From positions 1 through 56,557 of the forward strand of contig WYBA01000016.1 of the NCBI GenBank assembly GCA_011526095.1: a stretch of 56,557 nucleotides of DNA, read 5' to 3'. The translations under genes were made by a program, and so were the position numbers. The notes below the pieces were generated by a model. That model searched no databases, was not told the origin of the DNA, and worked only from the letters and a program-made list of their open reading frames with translations. Positions 27,269-36,400 of this stretch are shown piece after piece (within the stretch, counting starts at the first letter, position 1; each line of letters begins with the position of its first letter). Source of the stretch: Myxococcales bacterium (GTDB lineage Bacteria > Myxococcota_A > Polyangia > Haliangiales > Haliangiaceae).

Positions 27269-28672
27269 ATGTCGACCGTCGTTGGAGCGACGCCGAGGTC
27301 GCCGGACGTGCCCACCCAGCGCACGTCTCGCGCGGCGCAGGGCGTCCGCGATCCCGAGGGCACGTCCCAGACGGTCGCGCCCGTCACCGAGGACGTCGCG
27401 CGGACCGACCTCGACGCGATGGACGAGCTCGACCACAACGTCCTCGACTGGGAGATCGCGGCGTGCCGCACGCTGACCCTGGGCATCGCGTCGGCGATGA
27501 TCATGGTGCTGTGCCTGCAGCCGTTCATCGGCTGGACGCTGATGGCGGCGGAGCTGGCGTGCTGCACGATCGCGCTGGTCCACGTCCGGATGGCCCGGTT
27601 CGTCCTCGGCCGGCTCGACGCGCGCCGCGACCGCGCCCGCCTCGAGCGGCTGCGATGGATCGCGGTGACGCTCGAGAGCACGTTCGGCACGGTCGCGCTG
27701 CTCGTCGCCTTGCGGATCAAGGGCGCGGCGTGGGCGGCGGCGAGCCCGCTGGTCATGGTCTACCTGCTCGGCGTCGTCGCGTCGTCGTTCCGGCTGCGCG
27801 CCAGCCTCGTGCTCTACGCCGCGGCGCTGGCGATCGTGCAGTGGCTCGTGCTGTTCCACGGCGTGATCGCGCCGCGCCTCGATCCCGCCGCGGTCGACGC
27901 CTCGCCGGCGCTCCAGGCGTGGTCGGCGTGGGAGCGCGCGTTCTGGATCGGCATGATCGGCGCGCTGCTCGCGGTCTCGACCCAGCGGCTGCGCGCGCTG
28001 GCGCTGGCGTCCACCGCGCAGCGCCAGCTCCGCCGCCACCTCGTCCACGAGCTCGAGCGCCTGGTCTCGCCCGACGTCGCCAGCCGCGTGCTCGCCGGCC
28101 GGCTCGAGCCGGGCCAGTCGGAGCGCCGCTACGTCACCGTGCTGTTCTGCGACCTGCGCGACTTCACGGCGCTGTGCGAGCGCCGCCGCGCCGAGGACGC
28201 GCTCGACGTGCTCAACGCGTTCTACGAGCGCGCGTGCGTGATCATCCGCGCCCACGGCGGGCACGTGAACAAGTTCCTCGGCGACGGCCTGCTCGCGATC
28301 TTCGGCGCGCCCGAGCGCCACAGCCACCACGCGCGCGCCGCGCTCGACGCCGCGCGCCAGCTCGTCCGGGCCTCGGACGAGCTGCGCCGCGAGGGCGGCG
28401 TGTGGGCCGACCTGCAGGTCGGGATCGGCCTCGACACCGGCGACGTCGTCACCGGCGCGCTCGGCTCGCCCGAGCGCCTCGAGTACACCGCGATCGGCGC
28501 GACCGTGAACCGCGCGGCGCGGCTGCAGGCGCTGTCGACCTCGACCGGGCGCGGCATCGTGCTGAGCGCGCGCACCGCGACCGAGCTCGACGACCCCGAC
28601 CAGCTGCTGCCGCTCGGCGAGGCGAAGATCAAGGGCGTCGATCGCCCGATCCGGATCTACACGCCGCGGTGA
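27269..28672 (+). CDS. Membrane class III adenylate/guanylate cyclase
   Basis: 467 aa. After a ~60-residue cytosolic leader come five or six transmembrane segments (about 65-250). The class III cyclase domain is at about 285-467: VTVLFCDLRDFTAL (two metal Asp), GGHVNKFLGDGLLAIFG (Lys for purine recognition), and GIGLDTGDVVTGALGSPERLEYTAIGATVNRAARL, with the transition-state Asn and Arg. Lys plus Thr at the purine-specifying positions favour ATP, giving cAMP. The ATG follows GGGAGGA. It is divergent from the response regulator and convergent with the SDR gene. Single-domain homodimeric cyclases like this are numerous in Myxococcota. Confidence 0.92.
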   Translation: MSTVVGATPRSPDVPTQRTSRAAQGVRDPEGTSQTVAPVTEDVARTDLDAMDELDHNVLDWEIAACRTLTLGIASAMIMVLCLQPFIGWTLMAAELACCTIALVHVRMARFVLGRLDARRDRARLERLRWIAVTLESTFGTVALLVALRIKGAAWAAASPLVMVYLLGVVASSFRLRASLVLYAAALAIVQWLVLFHGVIAPRLDPAAVDASPALQAWSAWERAFWIGMIGALLAVSTQRLRALALASTAQRQLRRHLVHELERLVSPDVASRVLAGRLEPGQSERRYVTVLFCDLRDFTALCERRRAEDALDVLNAFYERACVIIRAHGGHVNKFLGDGLLAIFGAPERHSHHARAALDAARQLVRASDELRREGGVWADLQVGIGLDTGDVVTGALGSPERLEYTAIGATVNRAARLQALSTSTGRGIVLSARTATELDDPDQLLPLGEAKIKGVDRPIRIYTPR

Positions 28673-28688
28673 GCCGCGCGCCCGGCGC

Positions 28689-30425
28689 TCACCACGGCGT
28701 CGGCTTGTAGTCCTTGAGGAACAGGCCCCAGACGTTGCGCCCGGTGTTCACGCCGTCGAGCCACGGGTCGACGATCCGCGCCGCGCCGTCGACGATGTCG
28801 AGCGGCGGCGAGAACCGGTGGATCTCGACCTTGCGCTTCGCGATCTCGGCCGGGTCCTCGTCGGTCACCCACCCGGTGTCGACGCTGTTCATGTGGATCC
28901 CGTCGCGCACGTAGTCGATCGCCGAGGTGCGCGTCATCATGTTGAGCGCGGCCTTGGCCATGTTGGTGTGCGGGTGCTTGTCGGTCTTGAACCGGCGGTA
29001 GAACTGGCCCTCCATCGCCGAGACGTTGACGACGTGGGCGTCGCGCGTCGGGACCTTGGCCAGCAGCGGGCGCAGCCGCGCGTTGAGCACGAACGGCGCG
29101 ATCGCGTTGACGAGCTGGACCTCGAGCAGCTCCGCCGTCGGCACGTCGGCCAGCGCCATCCGCCACGAGTTGGACTCGCGCAGGTCGACCTGCTGGAGGT
29201 CGGCGTCGAGCTTGCCGGCGGGGAACAGGTGGTTGCCGCGGTCGAGGTCCTCGGCGAGCAGCGGCAGCTGCGACAGCATCGCCGAGCGGAACATGCCCGT
29301 CGCCGGCGCGCCCGTCGCCGCCAGCGCACCGCCCGCGTCGCCACCGGCGTCCGGCAGCAGGCGATCGGCGCGCAGCGCCTCCCACCGCTCGAGCGGGCGC
29401 TGGACGTCGCGCGGCAGCGCGCCGAACGGCTCGTGCTCCGCCTCCATCAGGTGGCCGTAGAACCCGCTCGGCCGGCGCACCGTCTGGCACGCGTTGTTGA
29501 TCAGCGCGTCGAGCCGCGGCAGCGTGGCGAGCAGGTGCGCGCACAGCGCCTCGATCGACGGCGTGTGGCGCAGGTCGACGCCGTAGACGTGGCAGCGATC
29601 GATCCACGCCGACGCGTCGGCCTCGGCGGCGAACCGCCGCGCGGCGTCGCGCGGGAACCGCGTCACGACGACGACCTCGGCGCCGGCGCGCAGCAGCTTG
29701 ATCGCCGCCTGGTAGCCGATCTTGACCCGCGCGCCGGTGACCAGCGCGACCCGCCCGCGCAGGTCCGCGGTCTGGTTGCGCTTGCGCCAGTTGAGCTCGG
29801 CGCACTCGGCGCACATCTGATCGTAGAAGAAGTGCAGGTCGTGGAAGTCGACCTTGCACACGTAGCAGTGGCGCGGCTCGACCACGCGGGCGCCGGGCGC
29901 GGCCGGCGGCGACGCGTCGGCCGCCTCCTCGCGCCGCGCCTCGGCCGCCTCGGCCGCCTCCTCGCGCCGCGCCTCGGCCGCGGCCCACGCGTCGTCGCCG
30001 GCGCCGTCGGGACCCGGGGCGTCGGCGAGCAGCGCCTCGACCGGCAGCTTCGGCATCGCCACCGCCTCGCGCGGCGTCACGAACACCGGCGCCTTGCGCA
30101 GCGCGCGGATCCCGGTCGACTCGAGCACCGCCTGGTCGGCGTCGCGGCGCGCGTCGTTCTTCTGGCGGACGAGGCGCTTGCTCAGCGCCTTGCGCGCGTA
30201 GCGGTCCGGCCGCGAGATCGCGCCCGCGGCGATCACGAGGCGCCGGCGCGTCGGCTCGTCGATCTCGGCGAGCAGCCGCAGGTCGCGGGCGAGCGCCTCG
30301 AGCAGGTCGACCACGGCCGCCGCGCCGTCGCGCGCGCGCGCGCGCGCCTCGTCCGTGACGGGCGCACGGGGATCGGCGTCATCGTCGTCGGCGAGGATCA
30401 GGTCGGACGGGGACAGCTCGGACAC
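28689..30425 (-). CDS. SDR-fold oxidoreductase with N-terminal four-Cys motif and no catalytic Tyr
   Basis: 578 aa. The N-terminal ~180 residues are charged and helical with an EARREEA repeat. A CxxC-x15-CxxC-type motif follows (HCYVCKVDFHDLHFF, then MCAECAELNWRKR), possibly zinc-binding. The Rossmann domain has VALVTGARVKIGYQAAIKLL, DLR, LINNACQT and NVSAMEG (catalytic-site Ser). Where SDRs have YxxxK there is TNMAK, so the Tyr is replaced by Thr while Lys stays. The combination of four Cys, FYDxxC and HPHTNMAKAALNM seems to me to be a conserved SDR subgroup also found in eukaryotes (from memory). Reaction unknown. GTG start at 30425, divergent from the acylase. Confidence 0.8.
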   Translation of the reverse strand: MSELSPSDLILADDDDADPRAPVTDEARARARDGAAAVVDLLEALARDLRLLAEIDEPTRRRLVIAAGAISRPDRYARKALSKRLVRQKNDARRDADQAVLESTGIRALRKAPVFVTPREAVAMPKLPVEALLADAPGPDGAGDDAWAAAEARREEAAEAAEARREEAADASPPAAPGARVVEPRHCYVCKVDFHDLHFFYDQMCAECAELNWRKRNQTADLRGRVALVTGARVKIGYQAAIKLLRAGAEVVVVTRFPRDAARRFAAEADASAWIDRCHVYGVDLRHTPSIEALCAHLLATLPRLDALINNACQTVRRPSGFYGHLMEAEHEPFGALPRDVQRPLERWEALRADRLLPDAGGDAGGALAATGAPATGMFRSAMLSQLPLLAEDLDRGNHLFPAGKLDADLQQVDLRESNSWRMALADVPTAELLEVQLVNAIAPFVLNARLRPLLAKVPTRDAHVVNVSAMEGQFYRRFKTDKHPHTNMAKAALNMMTRTSAIDYVRDGIHMNSVDTGWVTDEDPAEIAKRKVEIHRFSPPLDIVDGAARIVDPWLDGVNTGRNVWGLFLKDYKPTPW

Positions 30426-30506
30426 GGCGCGTGCCTACCACGCCCCAGCCCGGGCGTGTAGCCGTCCAGACCGGCGCGCCCGGCGGGACGGCCCGCGAGA
30501 TTTGCG

Positions 30507-30512
30507 TATAGT
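30507..30512 (+). promoter_or_regulatory. Putative -10 hexamer TATAGT, leaderless start of the acylase operon
   Basis: TATAGT is followed by 7 nt and the ATG at 30520. The sequence 17 bp upstream is GGGACG, sharing GAC with the -35 consensus. It would drive the whole downstream run of overlapping genes. Confidence 0.55.
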
Positions 30513-30519
30513 GCGCGCC

Positions 30520-33036
30520 ATGTCGCGCCCCTGGCCCGCGCTCACCCTCGCCGCCACCGTCGCCGTCGTCGGCGCGGGCGCGGGCGCGGGCACGGCCGCG
30601 TGCGGCGGGCCCACCCGCCCGCCGGCGCCGGCCCCGGTCGAGCCGGTCGTCGCCGAGGGCCTGCGCGCGACGATCCAGTGGACCTCGTACGGCGTCCCGC
30701 ACGTCACCGCCGACGACCTCGCCGGCCTGGGGTTCGGGCAGGGCTACGCCACCGCCAGGCACCACGTGTGCGTGATCGCCGACCAGATCCTGCGCGCGAC
30801 CAGCCAGCGCGCGCGGTGGTTCGGCCCCGGCCCCGACGACGCCAACCTCGACAGCGACTTCTTCCACCTCCAGCTCGGCGTCGCCGACCGCGCGCGCGAG
30901 GTGCTCGCGTCGATGTCCGACGACGCGCGCGAGGTGCTGCGCGGCTGGGTCGCCGGCTACAACCACTACCTCGCCCGGACCGCGCCCGGCGATCGCCCGG
31001 CCGCGTGCCGCGACGCCGCGTGGGTCACGCCGATCGACGAGCACGCGCTGGTCCAGCTCCACGTCGGGCTGGCGACGGTGGCGTCGAGCCGGCTGTTCGC
31101 CGCGCAGATCGCGAACGCCGCGCCGCGCGACCAGAAGCTGATCCGCGCGCCGCTGCCGCCAGGCGCGCCGCCGGCCGACCTCGGCTCCAACGGCTGGGCG
31201 ATCGGCGGGGACCGCACCGAGCACGACCACGGCCTGCTCGTCGCCAACCCGCACTTCCCGTGGGAGGGCGAGCTGGCGTTCACCGAGATCCACCTGACGC
31301 TGCCCGGCGAGCTCGACGTCTACGGCGCGACGCTGCCGGGCGTGCCGATGGTCGGCATCGGGTTCACCCGCCACCACGCCTGGACCCACACGTTCTCGGC
31401 GTCGAAGCGGTTCCTCGTCTACCGGCTGCGCCTCGACGCCGCCGACCCGCGGCGCTACGTCCGCGACGACACGACCGTCGCGATGATCGGCCGCGACCTC
31501 GAGATCGAGGTCGCCGACGGCGCCGGCGGGACGCAGCCGGTCCAGCGCCGGCTGTACCGCAGCGTCCACGGGCCGATCGTCGACTCGTCGTTGACGCCGT
31601 GGGATCCGGCGGCGCGCACCGCGTTCGCGCTGCGCGACGTCGCGCTCGACGCCGGCTCGGTCACCGACCTCTACCTCGGGTTCGCCCGCGCGAAGAGCAT
31701 CGACGAGTTCCGCGAGGCGCTGGCGCGGCACGCCACGCCCTACCTCAACACGCTCTACGCCGACGTCGATGGCCAGGCGCTCTACGCCGACGGCTCCAGC
31801 GTGCCGAACCTCAGCGACGCGGCGCTCGCGGCGTGGACGCTCGCGCGCAAGGCCGTGCCCGAGATCGAGCTGGCGTGGCAGCTCGGCGCGGTCGTCGTCG
31901 ACGGCAGCTCGTCGCTGTTCGACCTGATCACCGACGACCCCGCGGCGCCGGGCGCGGTGCCGCGCGCGGCGGCGCCGGAGGTGCTGCGCCGCGACTTCGT
32001 CATGAACGCCAACGACAGCTGGGCGTTCACCCACCCGGACGTGGCGCGCGACGCCGCGGGCGGCGGGTTCTCCCCGCTGTACGGCGCGGCCGAGGGCACG
32101 CCGTCGGCGCGGACGCTGATGAACCTGCGCCTGTTGACGGAGAAGTCCGTGACCGGCGGCAGCGGCCCCGACGGGCTGTTCACCCGGGCCGAGGCGGCGC
32201 GGGCGATCCTGAGCAACCGGTCGTTCACGGGCGAGCAGCTGCGCGACGAGGTGCTGGAGCGGTGCGAGGACGAGGTGACGAGGAGGGTGAAGGCGGAGGC
32301 GAAGGGGAAGGCGAAGGCGAAGAAGGGGAAGGGGAAGGGGAAGGGGAAGGGGAAGAAGACGGGCACGGGCACGGGCACGGGCACGGGCACGGGCACGAGC
32401 GCCAGCCTCGAGCCGCTGTGCCTGCGGCTCAAGGGCTGGGACCTGGCGTTCGACGTCGACAGCCAGGGCGCCGTGCTGTGGCGCGAGCTGATGGGCGTGC
32501 TCGCCACCGACGGCGTCATCCCGTGGGATCGCGAGTACGACCCGCAGGCGCCGTCGACGCCGTCCGGGCTGCCGCCGGCGCCCGGCGGCGCGGACCCGCT
32601 CGCCGGCGCGATCGAGGCCGCGGCCGACGCGCTCGCCGCGCGCGGCCTCGACCTGCGCGCGACCAACCCGCCGCTCGGCGACGTCCAGCGCGCCGCGATC
32701 GGCGGCAGGATCGCGGTCCCCGGCGGCACCGAGCTCGACGGCGTCGCCAACAAGGTCCAGTGGGTCGAGTGGAACGGCACGCTGCTGCCGCGCGCCGACA
32801 AGGGCGACGCGCCCTACCCCGTCAACTACGGCACGAGCTGGGTGATGGCGGTCGAGCTGCTGCCGACCGGCCCCGTCGCCGACGTGCTGATGACCTACGG
32901 CCCGGGCGCCGACGGCGCGCCCGGCGACGACCAGCTATCCATGTTCGCGCGCGGCGCGCTGCGCCCCGCGCTGTTCGAACCGGCGGCGATCGCCGCCGAC
33001 CCCCGGCTCGAGATCGAGGAGATCGCCTCACCATGA
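30520..33036 (+). CDS. Penicillin acylase / AHL acylase-family Ntn hydrolase
   Basis: 838 aa. It has a signal peptide (possible lipobox near TAACGG). The N-terminal alpha-chain region carries IQWTSYGVPHVTA and GFGQGYATARHH. GSNGWAIGG follows with Ser223, the residue that becomes the free N-terminal nucleophile after autoproteolysis. Asn-rich beta-chain motifs such as FVMNANDSWAF are typical of the family, which hydrolyses side-chain amides in beta-lactams, acyl-homoserine lactones or cyclic lipopeptides; the substrate here is unknown. A Lys/Gly then Thr/Gly insert (about 585-625), encoded by 6-bp repeats, interrupts the beta chain. ATG at 30520 right after a -10 hexamer. Its stop overlaps the next start (ATGA). 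Confidence 0.9.
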   Translation: MSRPWPALTLAATVAVVGAGAGAGTAACGGPTRPPAPAPVEPVVAEGLRATIQWTSYGVPHVTADDLAGLGFGQGYATARHHVCVIADQILRATSQRARWFGPGPDDANLDSDFFHLQLGVADRAREVLASMSDDAREVLRGWVAGYNHYLARTAPGDRPAACRDAAWVTPIDEHALVQLHVGLATVASSRLFAAQIANAAPRDQKLIRAPLPPGAPPADLGSNGWAIGGDRTEHDHGLLVANPHFPWEGELAFTEIHLTLPGELDVYGATLPGVPMVGIGFTRHHAWTHTFSASKRFLVYRLRLDAADPRRYVRDDTTVAMIGRDLEIEVADGAGGTQPVQRRLYRSVHGPIVDSSLTPWDPAARTAFALRDVALDAGSVTDLYLGFARAKSIDEFREALARHATPYLNTLYADVDGQALYADGSSVPNLSDAALAAWTLARKAVPEIELAWQLGAVVVDGSSSLFDLITDDPAAPGAVPRAAAPEVLRRDFVMNANDSWAFTHPDVARDAAGGGFSPLYGAAEGTPSARTLMNLRLLTEKSVTGGSGPDGLFTRAEAARAILSNRSFTGEQLRDEVLERCEDEVTRRVKAEAKGKAKAKKGKGKGKGKGKKTGTGTGTGTGTGTSASLEPLCLRLKGWDLAFDVDSQGAVLWRELMGVLATDGVIPWDREYDPQAPSTPSGLPPAPGGADPLAGAIEAAADALAARGLDLRATNPPLGDVQRAAIGGRIAVPGGTELDGVANKVQWVEWNGTLLPRADKGDAPYPVNYGTSWVMAVELLPTGPVADVLMTYGPGADGAPGDDQLSMFARGALRPALFEPAAIAADPRLEIEEIASP
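32319..32394. repeat. Polypurine tract plus ACGGGC hexanucleotide repeat inside the acylase gene
   Basis: 32319-32359 is an uninterrupted 41-nt purine run built on GGGGAA hexamers. It is directly followed by six perfect ACGGGC units (32359-32394). They encode alternating Lys-Gly and then Thr-Gly. Both are 6-bp units, so length changes keep the frame. Confidence 0.9.
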
Positions 33037-34388
33037 CCCTCCGCAGTCGCCTCAAGGGGCTCGCGATCGGCGCGTTCGTCGGCACGCCCGGCCAGGCCGT
33101 CCGCGACGCCGCCGCCACCGCCGCCCGCGTCCTCCGCCGCCAGGCCCGCCGCGTCGACTTCTTCCACGACCCCGCCGATCCGTGGAGCTACCTGACGGCG
33201 CAGGCGGTCGCGCGCCTCGCCGACCGATATCCCGTCGAGTGGGCGATCCACATCGTCTCGGCGCCCGCGTCGGACGTCGACGCGCAGCCGGCGCTGCGCG
33301 CCCGCCACGGCGTGCGCGACGCCGCCGAGCTCGCCGCGTTCTACGACGTCGAGTTCCCGGGCAAGAAGCCGCCCGACCCGAGCGGGCTCAAGAAGGTGTG
33401 CCAGGTGCTGATCCGCGACCGCCCGTTCGCGGACCAGCTCGCCGCCGCGATCGCGCTCGGCGACGCGATGTGGAGGAACGATCAGAAGGCGCTCGACGCG
33501 CTGATGGGCCAGTACGGGCACGAGGCCGCCGGCGCGATCGCGCCGATCCTGGCGTCGAACTACGCGGCGCTGCGCGAGCGCGGCCACTACCAGGGCGCGA
33601 TGCTCGCGTTCGGCGCCGACTGGTACTGGGGGATCGACCGGCTGCCGTACCTCGAGCGCGAGCTCGCGGCGGAGCTCGGCGTGTCCGCGGCGCCGGCGGT
33701 GACGCCGCGGGCCGAGGCGCGCGCGCCGGCGCGGCTGGTCGCGACCGATCGCGTCCCGCTCGAGCTGTGGTTCTCGTTCCGCTCGCCCTACGCCTACCTC
33801 GCGCTCGACCGGATCGCGGAGCTGTGCGAGCGCTACCCGATCGACCTCACGCTGCGCCCGGTGCTGCCGATGGTCGAGCGCGGCATCCCGGCCCCGACGA
33901 TCAAGCGCCTGTACATCGTGCGCGACGCCAAGCGCGAGGCCGACCGGCTCGGCATCCCGTTCGGCACCCTCGCCGACCCGCTCGGCGCCGGCGTCGAGCA
34001 CTGCATGGCGATCGCGCGCCACGCGATCGCGCGCGGCCAGGGCCTGGCGTTCCTGCGCTCGGCGGCGCGCGGGATCTGGGCCGAGGCGCGCGACGTCGCC
34101 GACTACGTCGACCTGCGGTTCGTCGTCGAGCGCGCCGGGCTCGACTGGGACGAGGCGCGCGCGGCGATCGCCGACGACGGGTGGAAGGCGTGGGCGTCGA
34201 CCGCGGCCGCGGACCTGGAGACGATCGGGCTGTGGGGCGTGCCGAGCTACCGCGCCGGCGAGTGGACCGGGTGGGGCCAGGATCGGCTGCCGATGCTCGA
34301 GGACCGGCTGCGCCGCCACGTCGCGGCGGTCGCCGCGGGCGCGGCGGCTGCCGGGGCCGCCGGCGAGGAGCCCGCCGCGACCGTATGA
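33033..34388 (+). CDS. Fused double DsbA-fold (HCCA isomerase / kappa-GST-like) protein
   Basis: 451 aa made of two related thioredoxin-like halves. The first (about 38-225) starts VDFFHDPADPWSYLTAQ and the second (about 250-430) LELWFSFRSPYAYLALDRI. The second has the SPYxYL motif of 2-hydroxychromene-2-carboxylate isomerases and kappa-class GSTs, where Ser replaces the CxxC cysteine, and a later GLWGVPSY cis-Pro segment. The first half has DPWSYL and no Ser at that place. It may be a glutathione- or thiol-dependent isomerase with one active and one structural half. The ATG overlaps the acylase stop and its own stop overlaps the next start, both as ATGA, so it is tightly coupled. Confidence 0.82.
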   Translation: MTLRSRLKGLAIGAFVGTPGQAVRDAAATAARVLRRQARRVDFFHDPADPWSYLTAQAVARLADRYPVEWAIHIVSAPASDVDAQPALRARHGVRDAAELAAFYDVEFPGKKPPDPSGLKKVCQVLIRDRPFADQLAAAIALGDAMWRNDQKALDALMGQYGHEAAGAIAPILASNYAALRERGHYQGAMLAFGADWYWGIDRLPYLERELAAELGVSAAPAVTPRAEARAPARLVATDRVPLELWFSFRSPYAYLALDRIAELCERYPIDLTLRPVLPMVERGIPAPTIKRLYIVRDAKREADRLGIPFGTLADPLGAGVEHCMAIARHAIARGQGLAFLRSAARGIWAEARDVADYVDLRFVVERAGLDWDEARAAIADDGWKAWASTAAADLETIGLWGVPSYRAGEWTGWGQDRLPMLEDRLRRHVAAVAAGAAAAGAAGEEPAATV

Positions 34389-34813
34389 GCTGGGCCGAGC
34401 TTCGCCGCCGGCTGCCGTCGTGGCAGGCCGCGTTCATCGCCGCGTTCGTGACGCTGCAGGTGGTCGGGCCGATGCACTACTACTGCGTGCGCAAGGACAA
34501 GCACGACGAGCGGTTCGCGTGGCGGATGTTCTCGCCGATGCGGATGCTCGACTGTGGCAGCAGCGGGCGGCAGGACGGCGGCAAGGTCGAGTTCACCGTC
34601 GACGGCGCGCCGGTGGCGCTGGGCAAGATCTTCCACGAGGGGTGGATCACGATCGCGCGGCGCGGCCGGATCGAGGTGATCGAGGCGATGGGCCAGCGGC
34701 TGTGCGAGCTCCACCCGGGGAAGGAAGTGAAGGTCGACCTGGTGTGCGTCGAGGTCGACGGGCGGCGCGAGCAGCGCGGCGGCTTCGACCTGTGCAAGGT
34801 GCCGGAGATCTAG
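34385..34813 (+). CDS. Small single-pass membrane protein resembling the VKGC lumenal segment
   Basis: 142 aa. One transmembrane segment (about 14-32, WQAAFIAAFVTLQVVGPMHY) and a soluble part of about 110 residues with four Cys. The stretch LQVVGPMHYY followed by HDERFAWRMFSPMR recalls the P-x-RH...H-R-FSWRMM segment that follows the membrane domain in vitamin-K-dependent gamma-carboxylase-like proteins. The HTTM protein encoded next lacks that segment. I infer a split partner of the HTTM protein. The start overlaps the preceding stop (ATGA). Specific function unknown. Confidence 0.6.
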   Translation: MSWAELRRRLPSWQAAFIAAFVTLQVVGPMHYYCVRKDKHDERFAWRMFSPMRMLDCGSSGRQDGGKVEFTVDGAPVALGKIFHEGWITIARRGRIEVIEAMGQRLCELHPGKEVKVDLVCVEVDGRREQRGGFDLCKVPEI

Positions 34814-34822
34814 GCGGCGACG

Positions 34823-36400
34823 GTGGCGAAGAAGCACGGACAGCATCGCGGGCAGAAGGCGAAGGCGCGGCCGATGCCGATCCCGCCGCGCGCGGCGGCG
34901 GAGCCGGGCAGCGGCACGGGCGCGGGCAGCGGCGCCGGAGCGGGCACGGCCGAGAAGGCCGCGCCGCGGCGACCGAGCTGGTGGTTCGACCTCACGATCG
35001 ACCGCGACCACCTCGCGGTGCTGCGCTTCGCGTTCTTCGCGCTGCTGGCGGTCGACGCGTTCCTCCAGCTCAGCCACGCGCCGCGCTACGGCGCCGGCGA
35101 CTTCAACGTCCCGCACTTCGCGTGGCTGCCGCTGCCGGCGCCGTCGCGCACGGCGATGGTCGTGATCGACCTGACGATGACGTACCTGTTCGCGCTCGCC
35201 GCGCTCGGGGTCGCGACCCGGCTGGTCGTGCCGCTCGGCGCGGCGCTGTTCAACTACGCCTACTTCGTCAGCCAGCTCGACTCCTACCAGCACCACTACC
35301 TGGTCGCGATGCTGCTGATCATCGCGTCGTTCATCCCGTGGCACGCGCGGACGCCCGAGGTGCGGTCGTGGGCGCTGCGGCTGTTCACCGTGCAGCTCGC
35401 GCTGCTCTACCTGTGGGCGGCGCTGGCCAAGCTCGAGCCGCGCTGGCTCGACGGCAGCACGCTGAAGCTCCAGCTCCGCCCCGCGTGGATCCGCGACCTC
35501 GTCGGCGATCACTGGGCGCTGGTGGCGAAGGCGGTGATCGTCGGCGAGCTCGCCGTGGCCGGGCTGTGGCTGTGGCGGCGCGGCTGGCTGCTCGCGCTGC
35601 CGCTCGGCGTCGGCTTCCACGTCTCGGTCGAGCTCGCCGAGTTCAAGATCGGCCAGTTCTCCTACATCATGATCGCGATCTACACGCTCGCCGTGCCGAC
35701 GGCGATCGCGGCGTGGCCCGCGCGCGCGCTCGGGCGCGTGACGGCGCGGCTGCCGCGCGGCGCGCTGCCGGTGGCGATCGGCGCGCTCGCGCTCGCGCTC
35801 GCCGCCGGCGCCGGCCTGCTCGTGGCGGCGCCGCTCGGCGGCGGCGCCGCCGTGATCGCCCTGACCGCCGCCGTCGCCGTCGCCGCGCTCGCGCTCGACC
35901 GGCGGTGGGCCGTGGGCGTCGCGCACGTCGTCGGGTGCGCGGCGATCCTCACGCTCGGCCACGTCACCGACCAGGCCGTCGATCACTACCGGCTGTGGGC
36001 GGGCTCGGCGAACCGGCTGGGCAAGCCGGCCGAGGTGCGGCAGGCGGCCGAGGCGCTGATCGCGCTCGACTCGGTGAGCGGCCCGGGTCGCTACTACCTC
36101 GGCGCGCTCGCCTACGACGCCGGCGACCTCGACGCGGCGCTGTCGCACTTCCGGCTGGGGCAGCGCGGCGATCCGCGCTCGCCGCGGCTGCACGTCGGCG
36201 AGGCCAGGGTGCTGCTCGCCCGGGGCGACCGGGCCGGCGCGCGCGCCGCGGCCGAGCGCGCGCTCGCGCTCGATCCGAAGCACCGCGAGGCGCGGTCGAT
36301 CCTGGTCCAGACGCGCGGCGAGACCCCGGCGCCTCCGCCGGGATCGGGCGCGGGCGCGGACGCCGAGTCCGACGTCGACGGAGAGCGCGACCGTGAGTGA
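34823..36400 (+). CDS. HTTM-domain membrane protein with C-terminal TPR
   Basis: 525 aa. A basic, Gly/Ala-rich N-terminus of about 55 residues is followed by an HTTM (horizontally transferred transmembrane) domain at about 60-310. The typical features are LDSYQHHYLVAMLLIIASFIPWHA, LALLYLWAALAKLEPRWLDG and HVSVELAEFKIGQFSYIM. Further transmembrane segments lie at about 310-375. A C-terminal periplasmic or cytosolic TPR region (about 400-505) contains RYYLGALAYDAGDLDAALSHF and ARAAAERALALDPKHREA. HTTM is the membrane domain of vitamin-K-dependent gamma-carboxylase, but most bacterial members have no known reaction. GTG start; 8-nt overlap with nth. Confidence 0.82.
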   Translation: MAKKHGQHRGQKAKARPMPIPPRAAAEPGSGTGAGSGAGAGTAEKAAPRRPSWWFDLTIDRDHLAVLRFAFFALLAVDAFLQLSHAPRYGAGDFNVPHFAWLPLPAPSRTAMVVIDLTMTYLFALAALGVATRLVVPLGAALFNYAYFVSQLDSYQHHYLVAMLLIIASFIPWHARTPEVRSWALRLFTVQLALLYLWAALAKLEPRWLDGSTLKLQLRPAWIRDLVGDHWALVAKAVIVGELAVAGLWLWRRGWLLALPLGVGFHVSVELAEFKIGQFSYIMIAIYTLAVPTAIAAWPARALGRVTARLPRGALPVAIGALALALAAGAGLLVAAPLGGGAAVIALTAAVAVAALALDRRWAVGVAHVVGCAAILTLGHVTDQAVDHYRLWAGSANRLGKPAEVRQAAEALIALDSVSGPGRYYLGALAYDAGDLDAALSHFRLGQRGDPRSPRLHVGEARVLLARGDRAGARAAAERALALDPKHREARSILVQTRGETPAPPPGSGAGADAESDVDGERDRE

